Shown here piece after piece: positions 9,120-18,160 of a stretch of 64,000 nucleotides of DNA. How positions within the stretch are numbered: position 1 is the first letter of the stretch; the number at the start of each line of letters is the position of its first letter. Position numbers and translations under genes: made by a program. The DNA lies in the NCBI GenBank assembly GCA_009838075.1, contig VXSG01000087.1, positions 62,001 to 126,000 of the forward strand, written 5' to 3'. Source of the DNA: Boseongicola sp. SB0665_bin_10. Its GTDB lineage: Bacteria; Pseudomonadota; Alphaproteobacteria; Rhodobacterales; Rhodobacteraceae. Below the pieces are notes generated by a model that was not told where the DNA came from, ran no database searches, and saw nothing but the letters and a program-made list of their open reading frames with translations.

Positions 9120-10115
9120 CACCACATCGACCTTGCTTCGGTTCAGCGAAATGGCGATTGCTGCAATCAGCAGGACGCCAAGGGCAACCTGACTCCAGGA
9201 CGGCGGAACGCCGGCTATGGTCAGTCCGTTGCGTACGATTGTCAGGGTCAGTGCCCCGATGATCGTCTTGACCACGCTGCCGTAGCCACCGGTGAGCGGT
9301 GTGCCCCCAAGCGCGACTGCGGCAATGGCATCGAGTTCAATCATCAAGCCCGCCTGCGGAGTGGCGGCCCCAGCCCTTGCCAGGTTCACGCAAGCCGCCA
9401 GCCCAACCATCAGCCCGGCCGCGGCAAAGACCTTGATCTTGAAAGCCGTGACGTTGATGCCGACGAGGCTCAGAACCTTCTCGTTGCCGCCGACCGCACG
9501 CAACTGCTGGCCAAAGACAGTTCTTTCGTAGAAGACCCACATGAAAAGGGCAACGACTGCCGCTAGGATGAAGATCGCGGGGAATTTCCCCATCGACAAC
9601 AGCCACGGTGCCGCAACCGACGAAATGTTGGTGCCGCCAGACACGCTGTCATCGGTAATGTAGATGGCCGTGCCGTCCGAGACGATGATCACGACGGCCC
9701 GCACGATGATGAGCATCGCCAGCGTTGTCACGAAGGATGGAATCTTCAGCAGGGAGATGATCAGGCCGTTGACCATTCCAACGAGTCCGCCCGCAAGGAC
9801 ACCAAGGACCAGTCCCGCATCCCCGAACCAGAGCATTCCAAGGGCCCCCAGAAAGGCGGAAAACGCCAGGTTGGACCCGATGGAAATGTCGATCGAGCCG
9901 GTCGTAACGACCATCAGCTGCGCAAATGCCAGCAGCATCAGGACCGGTGTCTGCTGGGCGATGAAGGTCCAGTTGCGCACCGACATGAATCGGTCGCCGG
10001 AGATCGCCCAGAACATCAGGATGACCAACGAGATGGCGATGAATGGCACAAAGTCCCGCAGCATTTCCGCACGTTTGGGCGTCAGAAGTGAACGGGAGGC
10101 GGTTGTCTCGGTCAT
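9114..10115 (-). CDS. Sugar ABC transporter permease (FrcC/RbsC type)
   Basis: A 333-residue inner-membrane permease of the ribose/fructose (BPD_transp_2) family with about 8-10 hydrophobic segments. TTGSIDISIGSNLAFSAFLGAL and AAVALGGTPLTGGYGSVVKTIIGALTLTIVRNGL are the family signatures facing the ATPase. The ATG at 10115 follows the ATPase stop by 10 bp; the longer open frame upstream overlaps the ATPase gene. The stop lies inside the 8-bp target duplication of the adjacent inverted-repeat element, so the transcript's 3' end now reads into that element. It is the last gene of the fructose-type operon. Confidence 0.92.
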   Translation of the reverse strand: MTETTASRSLLTPKRAEMLRDFVPFIAISLVILMFWAISGDRFMSVRNWTFIAQQTPVLMLLAFAQLMVVTTGSIDISIGSNLAFSAFLGALGMLWFGDAGLVLGVLAGGLVGMVNGLIISLLKIPSFVTTLAMLIIVRAVVIIVSDGTAIYITDDSVSGGTNISSVAAPWLLSMGKFPAIFILAAVVALFMWVFYERTVFGQQLRAVGGNEKVLSLVGINVTAFKIKVFAAAGLMVGLAACVNLARAGAATPQAGLMIELDAIAAVALGGTPLTGGYGSVVKTIIGALTLTIVRNGLTIAGVPPSWSQVALGVLLIAAIAISLNRSKVDVVK

Positions 10116-10125
10116 TGCTTCTTCC

Positions 10126-10881
10126 TCATTCGCCAAGCGTGATGGCCTTGACGAGCCGGTCCGACGTGATCTCGTCACGCCTGAATTCACGCGAAGTCAC
10201 TCCATGGTGGGTCACCACGATCCGATCGGCCAGGCGGCGCACCTGGTCGAGGTTGTGACTGATCAGGATAAAGGACGTTCCGTGACGTTCGCGCACGTCC
10301 TCGACCAATCGCTCGACCTCGGCGGTCTCGTTCGGACCAAGAGCGGCAGTCGGTTCATCCAGGATCACGATGTCGCTGCCCCAGGCGATGGCACGCCCAA
10401 TGGCAATGCTTTGCTGCTGACCGCCGGACATCGACGAAATTGGTTTGGACAGGTCCTGAACGGTCGTGACGTTGAGCTGTGCGAGAACTTCACGGGTCTT
10501 GCTGCGCATCTTCCGTTCGTCCACGAAGATTCCCAGTTTGCGCGGGATGCGCCCGAGAAACAGGTTGTAAGGCGCCGTCATGTTCGGAACGAGAGCGAGA
10601 TCCTGATAGACCACCTCGATCCCGCGTTCCTGCATGTGAGAGACGCTGTGTTCGGACCGAGGCACTTCCTTGCCGTCCATGACGATTCGCCCTGCGTCCG
10701 GGACATGCGCTCCGGCCACGACCTTGATCAGGGTCGACTTGCCAGCGCCGTTGCTGCCGACGATGGCCAGGACCTCGCCGCGATGCAGGTCGAACGAGCC
10801 ATCGCGAAGCGCCTGCACGCCGCCAAAGGACTTGGAAACGTTCCTGACGGAGAGGAGCGGCCGGGCGGTTTGGTCATTCAT
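10126..10881 (-). CDS. Sugar ABC transporter ATP-binding protein (FrcA type)
   Basis: A 251-residue single-domain ABC ATPase, the size of FrcA-like proteins rather than the double-domain RbsA. Walker A GSNGAGKST (about 41-49), the signature MSGGQQQSIAIGRAI (about 150-164), Walker B IVILDEPTAALG and the switch His in FILISHNLDQV are all present. The start ATG at 10881 is preferred over longer versions because the family begins a few residues before LLSVRNVSKSFGGVQAL. It powers import through the adjacent permease with the binding protein encoded at 16340-17416. Confidence 0.93.
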   Translation of the reverse strand: MNDQTARPLLSVRNVSKSFGGVQALRDGSFDLHRGEVLAIVGSNGAGKSTLIKVVAGAHVPDAGRIVMDGKEVPRSEHSVSHMQERGIEVVYQDLALVPNMTAPYNLFLGRIPRKLGIFVDERKMRSKTREVLAQLNVTTVQDLSKPISSMSGGQQQSIAIGRAIAWGSDIVILDEPTAALGPNETAEVERLVEDVRERHGTSFILISHNLDQVRRLADRIVVTHHGVTSREFRRDEITSDRLVKAITLGE

Positions 10882-10900
10882 CGTCGCACTTCCTTCATCT

Positions 10901-12133
10901 CTAGCCAGCCGCCTGCGCGACGAGGCGTGCCGGCTCCTCTCGGGGAGTGCCCAGATACGTCTGGGCAAGAACATCCAGATACGTCCCGCGCAGCACGGTG
11001 TCTTCGCTTTGCTGGCTCAGCTCGATTTCGACCGCGCCATAGATGCTGGGAAGGACTGCAGACTTCACATGGGCCTTGATTTGGTCGAGGAATCTCGTAC
11101 CGAGGCCTGCGTACTCGTCGCCGATCACCACAAGATCGGGATTGGCGAAGTTGATGCAGTTGGTGATCCCTTGCGCCAGATAGCGCGCAACCCTGTGCAC
11201 TTCCTCGACGGCGAGTTCGTCCCCGGCTTCGTAGGCATCCAGCACCTGGGTGAAGTCGCAGTTGGGGGTCAATCGAGTCCCGCCAAAGCCGCTGGCGCGT
11301 TCACGAATGGCCCTCAGCAGGGAAATGCGCGAGGTGAAGAGTTCCAGACAGCCGCGATTTCCGCATTTGCACAAGTCGCCATCCACGCTGATGGAGGTAT
11401 GGCCAAGTTCGCCTGCCAAACCTTGGGCGCCGCGATGGACGTGACCGTCCACGACCAAGGCGGACCCGATCCCTTGCCCGGCAGATAGGTACAGCATGAC
11501 CCTGGCCCCGTACGCACGGGCATGGTGGCGCCATTCGGTCAAGGCTGCGGCCTTGGCGTCGTGAGTGGAATGCACGGGTACGTCCGGGTAGCGGCGGCGA
11601 AGTTCGGGAACAAGGTCGAAGCGCTGCCATTGGGGACTTTCGGTCATGAGGATGACCCGCTCATCTCGCTCCAGGAACGGGCCCGGAACGGCAACGCCAA
11701 TGCCATCGACCCGTTTAAGTTTCGCAATGTGGCCGTCCAAGGTCGCGGAGATCTCGCAAAAGGTCTGTTTTGCGGCAAATTCTCGCGCGATGGGGAACTC
11801 TGTGGATTCCAGAATGTCGCCGCGCAGACTGAACACGCCAATGGAGAAGCTTCGCCGCTGCAGTCTCAGGCAAAGGATGTAGCGGCCGGTGCCCGAAAAG
11901 CTCAGGTTGATCGACCTGCGGCCGCGTACCCCACGAACGAGCCCCACTTCTTCGACGACGCCATCGCCCAGAAGAGGGGCAATCGCGCGTGTGACCGTCG
12001 CCTGGTCCAGGCCGGTTGCAACGCTGAGTTCCTTGCGAGAACACGCTCCCATGTCTTGCAAGGCAGCCAGGATGGCGCGCCTGTTGTGTCCCTGAATGCC
12101 TCCGATTGACAGGCCTCTTTGAGCGTCTTTCAT
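10901..12133 (-). CDS. ROK family transcriptional regulator (NagC/XylR type)
   Basis: A 410-residue repressor-type protein with an N-terminal winged helix (NRRAILAALQDMGACSRKELSVATGLDQATVTRAIAPLLGDGVV) followed by a ROK sugar-kinase-like domain. The ROK zinc motif is visible as CKCGNRGCLE (about residues 257-266), after GLAGELGHTSI. The ATG at 12133 has AAGGGG 8 bp upstream. It lies inside the transport operon between the FrcK-like kinase and the ATPase, so it probably senses the imported sugar or its phosphate and controls the operon. The direct repeats upstream of the binding-protein gene are candidate targets. Confidence 0.9.
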   Translation of the reverse strand: MKDAQRGLSIGGIQGHNRRAILAALQDMGACSRKELSVATGLDQATVTRAIAPLLGDGVVEEVGLVRGVRGRRSINLSFSGTGRYILCLRLQRRSFSIGVFSLRGDILESTEFPIAREFAAKQTFCEISATLDGHIAKLKRVDGIGVAVPGPFLERDERVILMTESPQWQRFDLVPELRRRYPDVPVHSTHDAKAAALTEWRHHARAYGARVMLYLSAGQGIGSALVVDGHVHRGAQGLAGELGHTSISVDGDLCKCGNRGCLELFTSRISLLRAIRERASGFGGTRLTPNCDFTQVLDAYEAGDELAVEEVHRVARYLAQGITNCINFANPDLVVIGDEYAGLGTRFLDQIKAHVKSAVLPSIYGAVEIELSQQSEDTVLRGTYLDVLAQTYLGTPREEPARLVAQAAG

Positions 12134-12208
12134 GTCCGGAACCCCTTTCTCATGTGCTGGTCCAATCTTATCGAGCATTGCTTGCGGCCTGCAATGAATT
12201 GTCCGGCC

Positions 12209-12853
12209 TTATCCGTCGACTGTCTCCTGAAACAGGAAGTCCGCGACACTTGCGCTCTTCCGAATTTCCGTTGCATTGGGCATGTCGGTCCGGGCAATCT
12301 TTGCGCTCGTTTCGCTCTTGCCCTTGCCGCCGCGCTCGTGGCGCTGCGTCAGCCGCTGCCTCAGAAGGCCATCCGGCGCGTCCTTGAAGATGCGCAGGTC
12401 AAAGTGGGCCGCGGCCGTACTCCACGGCCTGTCATTCGCCAGAATGTAGTTTCCTTCGACGATGCAGACGGTTTCGCTGCCTTCGATCCGAGTGCCTTCC
12501 GGGACCGGGTCGTGCTTGAGCCGCGAATATCGCGGCCACCAGAAAGCGTCGCCCCTGGCCAATCGCGCCACAGCCTTGGCGAATGTGGTGCCATCGAACG
12601 TGTCAATGCGGCCTTTCACGCTGCACAGCCCTTCGGCGGCAAGCTGCGTGTTCGTCTTGTGAAATCCGTCCATCGGGCAATGGACTGCAAATTGCCCCGC
12701 GGCCAAGAGATCCTCGGTCAGCCGCTGGGCCAGCGTGGACTTTCCCGTCGCGGGCGGTCCTGCGATTGCGACGACCAGCGGCGGCTGCACAGCGTCCAAC
12801 CTTGTCTCGACAACGCGCAGAAGGCTGGCGTAGTCGCGAAGGCGTTCAGGCAT
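12209..12853 (-). CDS. P-loop nucleoside/nucleotide kinase family protein, FrcK-like
   Basis: A 214-residue P-loop kinase. Walker A GPPATGKST (about 32-40) is followed by CPMDGFHKTN and, later, CIVEGNYILANDRPW, the pattern of the uridine-kinase/pantothenate-kinase superfamily. A kinase of this kind (FrcK) accompanies the fructose ABC transporter of rhizobia. Its start at 12853 overlaps the end of the PfkB gene by 8 bp (PfkB stop at 12846-12848). Biochemical substrate is not certain; a role in sugar phosphorylation linked to uptake is inferred from the context. Confidence 0.8.
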   Translation of the reverse strand: MPERLRDYASLLRVVETRLDAVQPPLVVAIAGPPATGKSTLAQRLTEDLLAAGQFAVHCPMDGFHKTNTQLAAEGLCSVKGRIDTFDGTTFAKAVARLARGDAFWWPRYSRLKHDPVPEGTRIEGSETVCIVEGNYILANDRPWSTAAAHFDLRIFKDAPDGLLRQRLTQRHERGGKGKSETSAKIARTDMPNATEIRKSASVADFLFQETVDG

Positions 12854-13694
12854 CCATCCAGCTCCGTGTGCCGACATGGGTGCAGGATCTGCCTGCAAGC
12901 TGATTTGCGGCATTCAACGCCTCGACAAAGGACCCGCTTTCGAGAAAGGCGTGGCAGAAGGCGCCGTGAAAGATGTCGCCGGCCCCCATCGTGTCGACGG
13001 CATCAATCGGAAGGGCTGGTATCTCGCCTTCTGCGCCCCGTTCATGCCAGAGAACGCCGCGTTGGCCCCGCGTCATCGCCCAGCGGAAGATCCCCAGTTC
13101 GGCACACAAGTTGGCGAAGGCGCGAGGACCGTCCGGGCAGAACACCTCGCTGACAATCGGGATGTCCGCCAGGCGCAGGAAATCAGGCGACCAGTCCTTC
13201 CAGCTGCCGCCGTCCAGGATGATCGTCCCCTCGTAGGCCTGCAACGCACCGCTGTGCGCGGCCACGAAATGCCGTTCGTACTGGTCAATCTGGATCAGGT
13301 CCGCACCGCCCAGGATCAAGTCGTTTCGGCTGTGCACGTCTTCACATTCGTCGCCCGCACCATTGACGATCATCCTGGTGCCGAGACCGCGGGTTGAAAC
13401 GACCGTGGACAGGGGAATCCTGTAGTCAGGGTCATTGCAGACGTCGTGAACGGTCACGTTTCGGGCGCTCAGGTCTGATGCCAGAAACGCCTTCATCGGA
13501 CCCGGAGACCCGAGCGATGTGGCCAGCGAGGCCGTGCCGCCCAGATGCGCGAAGGTAACGGCGGCATTGAGCGCCGACCCGCCCGGGATCACGTCGTTGG
13601 CCAAGGCCTTGGCCTTGCCGTCTGGACCGGGAAAGTCCGCGACAAGCGCGGTCACGTCCAGCACCGAACGGCCTATGAAGAGCGCCTGGCTCAC
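12846..13694 (-). CDS. PfkB (ribokinase) family carbohydrate kinase
   Basis: A 282-residue PfkB-family sugar kinase. PGGSALNAAVTFAHLGG (about 38-54) is the first signature and DTMGAGDIFHGAF (about 239-251) contains the catalytic Asp in the GAGD motif. The N-terminus MSQALFIGRSVLDVTALV is typical. The start overlaps the aldolase stop (aldolase ends at 13691). In this operon it probably phosphorylates a fructose or fructose phosphate to feed the neighbouring class II aldolase; whether it makes a 1-, 6- or bisphosphate cannot be told. Confidence 0.9.
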   Translation of the reverse strand: MSQALFIGRSVLDVTALVADFPGPDGKAKALANDVIPGGSALNAAVTFAHLGGTASLATSLGSPGPMKAFLASDLSARNVTVHDVCNDPDYRIPLSTVVSTRGLGTRMIVNGAGDECEDVHSRNDLILGGADLIQIDQYERHFVAAHSGALQAYEGTIILDGGSWKDWSPDFLRLADIPIVSEVFCPDGPRAFANLCAELGIFRWAMTRGQRGVLWHERGAEGEIPALPIDAVDTMGAGDIFHGAFCHAFLESGSFVEALNAANQLAGRSCTHVGTRSWMDA

Positions 13695-14764
13695 GCGGCC
13701 TCCAGCCGTGGGTCAAGGGCGCCATCTGCATGGCGCCGCGCCATTTCGGCCAGCGGGATCGGCTTGATCTTGCGTCCGTGACCTGCCGCCCCGAACCGCT
13801 CGAACCGGTCACGGACAAGCTTCTCCAGTTCGTCCATTCCGGAGAGGAAGAATGCGCGCGGGTCGAAAGCCTCCGGGCTTTCCCGGGCGAACCGCCGCAT
13901 GGCGCCGGACATGGCCATGCGGCAATCGGTGTCGATGTTCACCTTGCGCACCCCGTGGCGGATGCCGCGTTCGATCTCTTCAACCGGCACGCCCCAGGAT
14001 TGCGGCATGTCACCGCCAAACGCGTTGATCAGGTCCTGCAAGTGCTGCGGCACCGAGCTTGATCCATGCATGACAAGGTGCGTGTCCGGGAATCGGCGGT
14101 GTATCGCTTCGATCTGACCGATGGCGAGGATGTCGCCATCGGGCTCTCGCGTGAACTTGCAGGCACCGTGCGACGTTCCGCAGGCAACGGCCAATGCGTC
14201 GACATTTGTTGCTGCGACAAATTCGGCAGCCTGATCCGGATCGGTCAAGAGCCGATCATGTTCCAGCCTGCCCGTTGCGCCGGACCCGTCCTCTTCGCTT
14301 GCCGCGCCGGTCTCCAGCGATCCCAGCACGCCCAGTTCGCCCTCAATCGAGACACCCGTCCAATGAGCGATCTGCGCGACGCGGGCGGTGATGTCCACGT
14401 TATGTGCATAGCTGGCCGGCGACTTGCCGTCCGCCTTCAACGATCCATCCGTCATGGCCGAAGTGAACCCGGCAGAGATGGCGCTGACGCAGGCCCGTTC
14501 GTCGTGGCCATGGTCCTGATGCAGACAGATCGGATTGTCTGGATACATCCCGGCCAATGCCTTCACGATAGCCACGATCATCCGGTCCCCGGCATAGGTT
14601 CGGCGGACATTCAGGCTGGCCTGCAGGATCACCGGCGCGTCGCAGGCCGGCGCGGCGTTCATGATGGCAAGGCCCTGCTCCATGTTCGAGATGTTGAACG
14701 CGGGTATGCCAATGCCATGCTCGGCGGCGCAGTCCAGCAGTTGTCGGAGGGTTACCAGGGGCAT
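13691..14764 (-). CDS. Class II fructose/tagatose-bisphosphate aldolase family protein
   Basis: A 357-residue class II (zinc) aldolase. The zinc/catalytic segment ICLHQDHGHD (about 79-88) holds the Asp-His pair, LAVACGTSHGACKF and LVMHGSSSVPQ supply the later metal and phosphate sites, and GVRKVNIDTDCRMAM (about 271-285) is the usual phosphate-binding block. The gene begins 10 bp after the GH32 stop. It would cleave a ketohexose bisphosphate into two triose phosphates. Fructose- and tagatose-bisphosphate aldolases are too alike to separate here. Confidence 0.92.
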   Translation of the reverse strand: MPLVTLRQLLDCAAEHGIGIPAFNISNMEQGLAIMNAAPACDAPVILQASLNVRRTYAGDRMIVAIVKALAGMYPDNPICLHQDHGHDERACVSAISAGFTSAMTDGSLKADGKSPASYAHNVDITARVAQIAHWTGVSIEGELGVLGSLETGAASEEDGSGATGRLEHDRLLTDPDQAAEFVAATNVDALAVACGTSHGACKFTREPDGDILAIGQIEAIHRRFPDTHLVMHGSSSVPQHLQDLINAFGGDMPQSWGVPVEEIERGIRHGVRKVNIDTDCRMAMSGAMRRFARESPEAFDPRAFFLSGMDELEKLVRDRFERFGAAGHGRKIKPIPLAEMARRHADGALDPRLEAA

Positions 14765-14774
14765 GGTGCGGCAT

Positions 14775-16262
14775 TTACTTCCGAAACTTCAGATCGTGGA
14801 ACCTGGCCGCGCCTTCCTGCACGAACAGGCCCCACGCATCGGCGTTCGGCATGTCGTCGATCCGGAACGACGCAACGACCTGCCCGGCCACGAAACACTC
14901 TATGGCCGATCCCTTGCGCAGGATCTGGACCCGGTAGCGACCATCTTCGGGAGTGAAGGCAAGCGGGCGTTCGGCCAGAGGGCTGTCGATCTCCTGGCGG
15001 ACTTCGATGCCATGGCGTTCCTTGAGCACCAGGCTGTCCCAAAGCGGGTCCATCGCGGCCGGCCAGCGGTCGAAGAGCACTCGCTCCTTCATCGGCTCGA
15101 TGGCAAGGCTGTATCCGCTGTCCAGGTGATCCCCGCCGCAGGATTCGACGAGGATGCCCACGGATTCGGTGTTGGGGTCGGGCTCGATGACCAAGTCTAG
15201 AAGGACATCGTCTCGGTCCGGACCGCCGAGAAACGCGTAACCGTAGGATCCGGTCGCGTCGCAGCGAGGGCTCTCCTCCCTGGTCCAGTCGCCCAGCATC
15301 GGGTGCAGTTCATGGGGCACTGTCACCGCATAGCTGTTGTCCACGTCCTGGGGCAGTCGGCTGATCAGCGTTCCGTCCGACAGCGACACCAGTTCGCGCG
15401 GGCTGCCGAGTTCACCGCCCCAGACCCAGTTCCCCTTGGGATCGTGATGCTTGCGAAACGGGATCCAGGCGAAAGTGATGCGGCGGCGGCCGTCGCTGGC
15501 CGACTTGGCGGCATAGAAGCGACGCCCGTCCAGACTGTCGAGCTTGCGGCTCTCCCAGGGACCGTCCGGGGACTTTGCGACGCGATAGACCGTCTGCATC
15601 CGTTCGGAATACCGGCTCTCGACCAGATACCACCAGTCGCCCATCTTGAAGATCTCGGGGCATTCGGGGCAATGCGTCAGCATGGAGGACGCAAGCGGCG
15701 GGCCGACCTCCCAGTTTTCCAGATCGTCGGAGGTCGCAACGGCAATGCAGCCGCGGCGGAACTGCGGCCCCTCTTTCAGGCGGGCCGAGATCAGCATCTT
15801 GAAACACCCCGCCTCGTCGTCGCGGTAGACGAAGGGGTCTCGCCAGTCGACCGTCTCGTACCAGCGCGGATCGGGCGAGATCATTGGGTTGGCCCCGGAC
15901 TTTGCCCAGTCTCGCAGATCGACCGAGGTCGCCTTGCAGATTGTCTGCGGCGACGCGGATTGGCGGTTGTAGCCAGTGTAGAAAAAATGAAAGACGCCTT
16001 CATGCTCAATGACTGAGCCGGTCCAGATGCCGTCACCGTCGCAATCGCCATGGGCGCCAGGACCGAAGGCATCGGGCATCACTTCCCAGTTCACAAGATC
16101 GTCGGATCTCAGGTAGGCGGTCGAGACCCGCGCCCGTTCAACATATTCCCAGGCGGCCACGGGCGGCTGCGAAAAGAACAGGTGCCACTTGCCGTCGTGA
16201 TGGAACGGCATCGTATCGCCGGCGGCGGCGCCGCGTTCCGGAGCGTATCCGAACAGTCTCAT
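14775..16262 (-). CDS. Glycoside hydrolase family 32-like protein (levanase/invertase type)
   Basis: A 495-residue five-bladed beta-propeller hydrolase with a C-terminal beta-sandwich. Visible family marks are GDTMPFHHDGKWHLFF near the N-terminus (the nucleophile Asp block), DWRDPFVYRDD (the RDP motif) and CPECPEIFKMGDWWYLVES (the EC-type acid/base motif). No signal peptide is seen, so it acts in the cytoplasm on imported fructosides. It follows the binding-protein gene after a strong stem-loop. Sucrose, inulin- or levan-type oligosaccharides are plausible substrates; this is inferred from the family. Confidence 0.85.
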   Translation of the reverse strand: MRLFGYAPERGAAAGDTMPFHHDGKWHLFFSQPPVAAWEYVERARVSTAYLRSDDLVNWEVMPDAFGPGAHGDCDGDGIWTGSVIEHEGVFHFFYTGYNRQSASPQTICKATSVDLRDWAKSGANPMISPDPRWYETVDWRDPFVYRDDEAGCFKMLISARLKEGPQFRRGCIAVATSDDLENWEVGPPLASSMLTHCPECPEIFKMGDWWYLVESRYSERMQTVYRVAKSPDGPWESRKLDSLDGRRFYAAKSASDGRRRITFAWIPFRKHHDPKGNWVWGGELGSPRELVSLSDGTLISRLPQDVDNSYAVTVPHELHPMLGDWTREESPRCDATGSYGYAFLGGPDRDDVLLDLVIEPDPNTESVGILVESCGGDHLDSGYSLAIEPMKERVLFDRWPAAMDPLWDSLVLKERHGIEVRQEIDSPLAERPLAFTPEDGRYRVQILRKGSAIECFVAGQVVASFRIDDMPNADAWGLFVQEGAARFHDLKFRK

Positions 16263-16295
16263 CTGCGGTCTCCGAAATGGCCCTTGCTGTCCTGG

Positions 16296-16320
16296 GCCCC
16301 CGGCCCGACGGGCCGGGGGC
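16296..16320 (-). other. Intercistronic stem-loop after sugar binding-protein gene
   Basis: A perfect 11-bp inverted repeat (GCCCCCGGCCC / GGGCCGGGGGC) with a 3-nt loop lies between the binding-protein stop and the GH32 start. No T-run follows on the minus strand, so it is more likely an RNA 3'-end protector or partial attenuator than a full terminator. Such hairpins commonly let the binding protein be made in excess over the rest of the operon. Confidence 0.7.
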
Positions 16321-16339
16321 GAGCTGCGTGCAAGGGAGG

Positions 16340-17416
16340 CTATTGCACGTGGTCTTGCCAGTTTGCCTGCCAGGCGTCTATGAATCCCGGCAGGTCGGCG
16401 TCGGGATTGTGCACCTTGCTCAGGCTGCGGATCGTGTCCGGTGATAGAATGCAGCCGCTGAGCAGACTGCTCGCATAGACATCCACGTTCTCGGCCGTGA
16501 CCGGGATCAAGCCGACGCGCGGCTGCGTATTCTCGATCGGGTGACCGTGCAGGTAGTCGTAGAGCTGGATCAGGCCGAAACCGCCAACCATCCAGTGTCC
16601 GCCTATCGAGAAGTCCAGCTTGCCGTCCTTTATGAACTGAGCGACCTGCTCATCGATATCCGTGGTGATGATGGCGATGTCATCACGGCCAGCCTGGTCG
16701 ACCGCGAACTGGCTGCCAAGGCCTGCAACCGCGCCAAGCACGATGATTGCATCGATCTCGCCGGGGGCGAAACGGGCGATGTACTGCTCTGCATACTTCT
16801 GGCCGTTCTCGCGGTTGAGACGGTCCCAGGCTTCGGCAATCACTTCGATGCCGGCTGCATCGAGTTCGGACTGGACGCCGACCCAGATCTCCTCCGCGGA
16901 GGTCACGCCCTTCTGGTTCCAGATCATCGCGACCTTCTTGTGTCCAAGCTCCGCCGTGGTCTTGCCGATTGCCTGACCCCACGTGTCGTTGTTCTGGGTC
17001 ACCTGCGCGATGAAGTCTTCGCCCTCGTAGTCATCGTCGTAGCTCGACACCACCAGGCGGCCGACTGCGACGCCGGGAATGTCATTCTCCTCCAGAAGCC
17101 GGGCGACCTGGATGCCGGCGGGCGAGGTCAGCGGATTGAAGATCAGTCCGTCCGGACCGCTTGCGATGATGGATTCAGCTTGTGCCGCGTGCTGCTCTTC
17201 CGAGTTCTGGTCGTCGAATTCCCTCAACTCGACACCGAGCGCATCGGCAACGCAGCGTTCGAAGCGGTGGCGATTGATCACCCAAGGGTTTGTTTCCGGC
17301 TGACCGAGATCGGCGATCACGAGATCGGTCCGAGCATGGCTGTCTGCCGCTGCCGCACCTGCGAGCGGCAGCATGGCTGCCGTCACAAGCAAGGGCTTGA
17401 GCATCTTGTAGGTCAT
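16340..17416 (-). CDS. Sugar ABC transporter periplasmic substrate-binding protein
   Basis: A 358-residue binding protein of the ribose/fructose (periplasmic-binding-protein LacI-like) class. It starts with a Sec signal peptide (MTYKMLKPLLVTAAMLPLAGAAAADSHA; cleavage near residue 24) with no lipobox. The mature part shows ASGPDGLIFNPLTSPAGIQVARLLEENDIP and DAIIVLGAVAGLGSQFAVDQAGRDDIAIITTDID, typical two-lobe segments. The start ATG at 17416 has a very strong AAGGAGGAG ribosome site; the 24-codon upstream extension lacks one. It is the first gene of the eight-gene fructose-type operon. Confidence 0.92.
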   Translation of the reverse strand: MTYKMLKPLLVTAAMLPLAGAAAADSHARTDLVIADLGQPETNPWVINRHRFERCVADALGVELREFDDQNSEEQHAAQAESIIASGPDGLIFNPLTSPAGIQVARLLEENDIPGVAVGRLVVSSYDDDYEGEDFIAQVTQNNDTWGQAIGKTTAELGHKKVAMIWNQKGVTSAEEIWVGVQSELDAAGIEVIAEAWDRLNRENGQKYAEQYIARFAPGEIDAIIVLGAVAGLGSQFAVDQAGRDDIAIITTDIDEQVAQFIKDGKLDFSIGGHWMVGGFGLIQLYDYLHGHPIENTQPRVGLIPVTAENVDVYASSLLSGCILSPDTIRSLSKVHNPDADLPGFIDAWQANWQDHVQ

Positions 17417-17814
17417 GGTCTCCTCCTTGAAGAGTTGTAATCGTGTTGATTTCAGGGGAGGCGAATCCCCATTAAATGCATATTGCAATTAAATGCGTCA
17501 TGCAAGTAATTATCGCGACGCTCCTGCCGAACCGTCGGCACGTGAATGCGACAAGTGCCTTGGATCGGCCCGTCGGTCTGGCCCGGAAGATCGAAGGTCC
17601 CGTATTGAGTATCGGTGGCAACTGAAATCGCATTCTCCAAAGCTCAGAGCCATCTGGCTTCAGCGCCAAATGCGGTCCCCAACCATCGATCAGCCGTTAC
17701 GCCATGGCCCACTGGTTCGCCGTGCGAATCTGAAGGTCGGATAGGGACATTGCGGGCACCGAACTTCACCTTGTCATCGTCAACTTAGAACTGCTCACAT
17801 TTGTCAAAGCAAAA
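17417..17814. promoter_or_regulatory. Upstream region of the sugar operon with AT-rich direct repeats
   Basis: No gene is seen here. Two copies of ATTAAATGC stand at 17471-17479 and 17488-17496, 17 bp apart, in an AT-rich patch unlike the rest of the window. The patch lies about 60 bp upstream of the binding-protein start, where a promoter and ROK-regulator operator would be expected. The assignment as an operator is inferred from position and repeat structure. Confidence 0.4.
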
Positions 17815-18090
17815 TTGCACACTTTTCCAGGAAGTGCATATGTCGAGAGTACCGCCTATCGTCAACCGATTGACCGGGCGGGGCTGGCTGGCATTTTCGG
17901 CAAGAAAATCAGTCGCGACCTGATCTCAAGACTCGGGCATCAAGAGTTGATACCCAACGGCCCTCCTGCTCCAAGGCTTGGTGCGCAACATACTCTTGCG
18001 TCGACGCTTCAGTTTCTCGCGACGTTCGATCTACAGACTTTGCGGGACTTGCCGGAACTTCATGGTCAGGACGAGTTGGTGGGAAAATTG
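17815..18090 (+). pseudogene. ScpB-like (segregation/condensation) fragment
   Basis: About 85 codons read like the C-terminal winged helix of ScpB, the kleisin-partner of SMC condensin: AYRQPIDRAGLAGIFGKKISRDLISRLGHQELIPNGP, then LGAQHTLASTLQFLATFDLQTLRDLPEL. The phrase FDLQTLRDLP corresponds to the conserved FGLESLRDLP of the family. The N-terminal wing is missing and no good start is present (the frame opens at a TTG), and the frame then runs on into the vapB promoter. It is probably a stump of an accessory ScpB-like gene carried next to the toxin-antitoxin locus. Confidence 0.5.
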
Positions 18091-18121
18091 GCAACATCAC
18101 TTTGCAATCCCAAACGGACAG

Positions 18122-18145
18122 TGTATATACTGTGCAGTATATACA
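18122..18145. promoter_or_regulatory. Palindromic operator upstream of vapBC
   Basis: TGTATATACTG at 18122-18132 and CAGTATATACA at 18135-18145 form a perfect 11-bp inverted repeat with a 2-bp spacer, 15 bp before the vapB start. Toxin-antitoxin operons of this class are repressed by the VapBC complex binding such a palindrome, so autoregulation is the natural reading (inference). Confidence 0.75.
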
Positions 18146-18160
18146 TTTCGCGAGGTCAAC

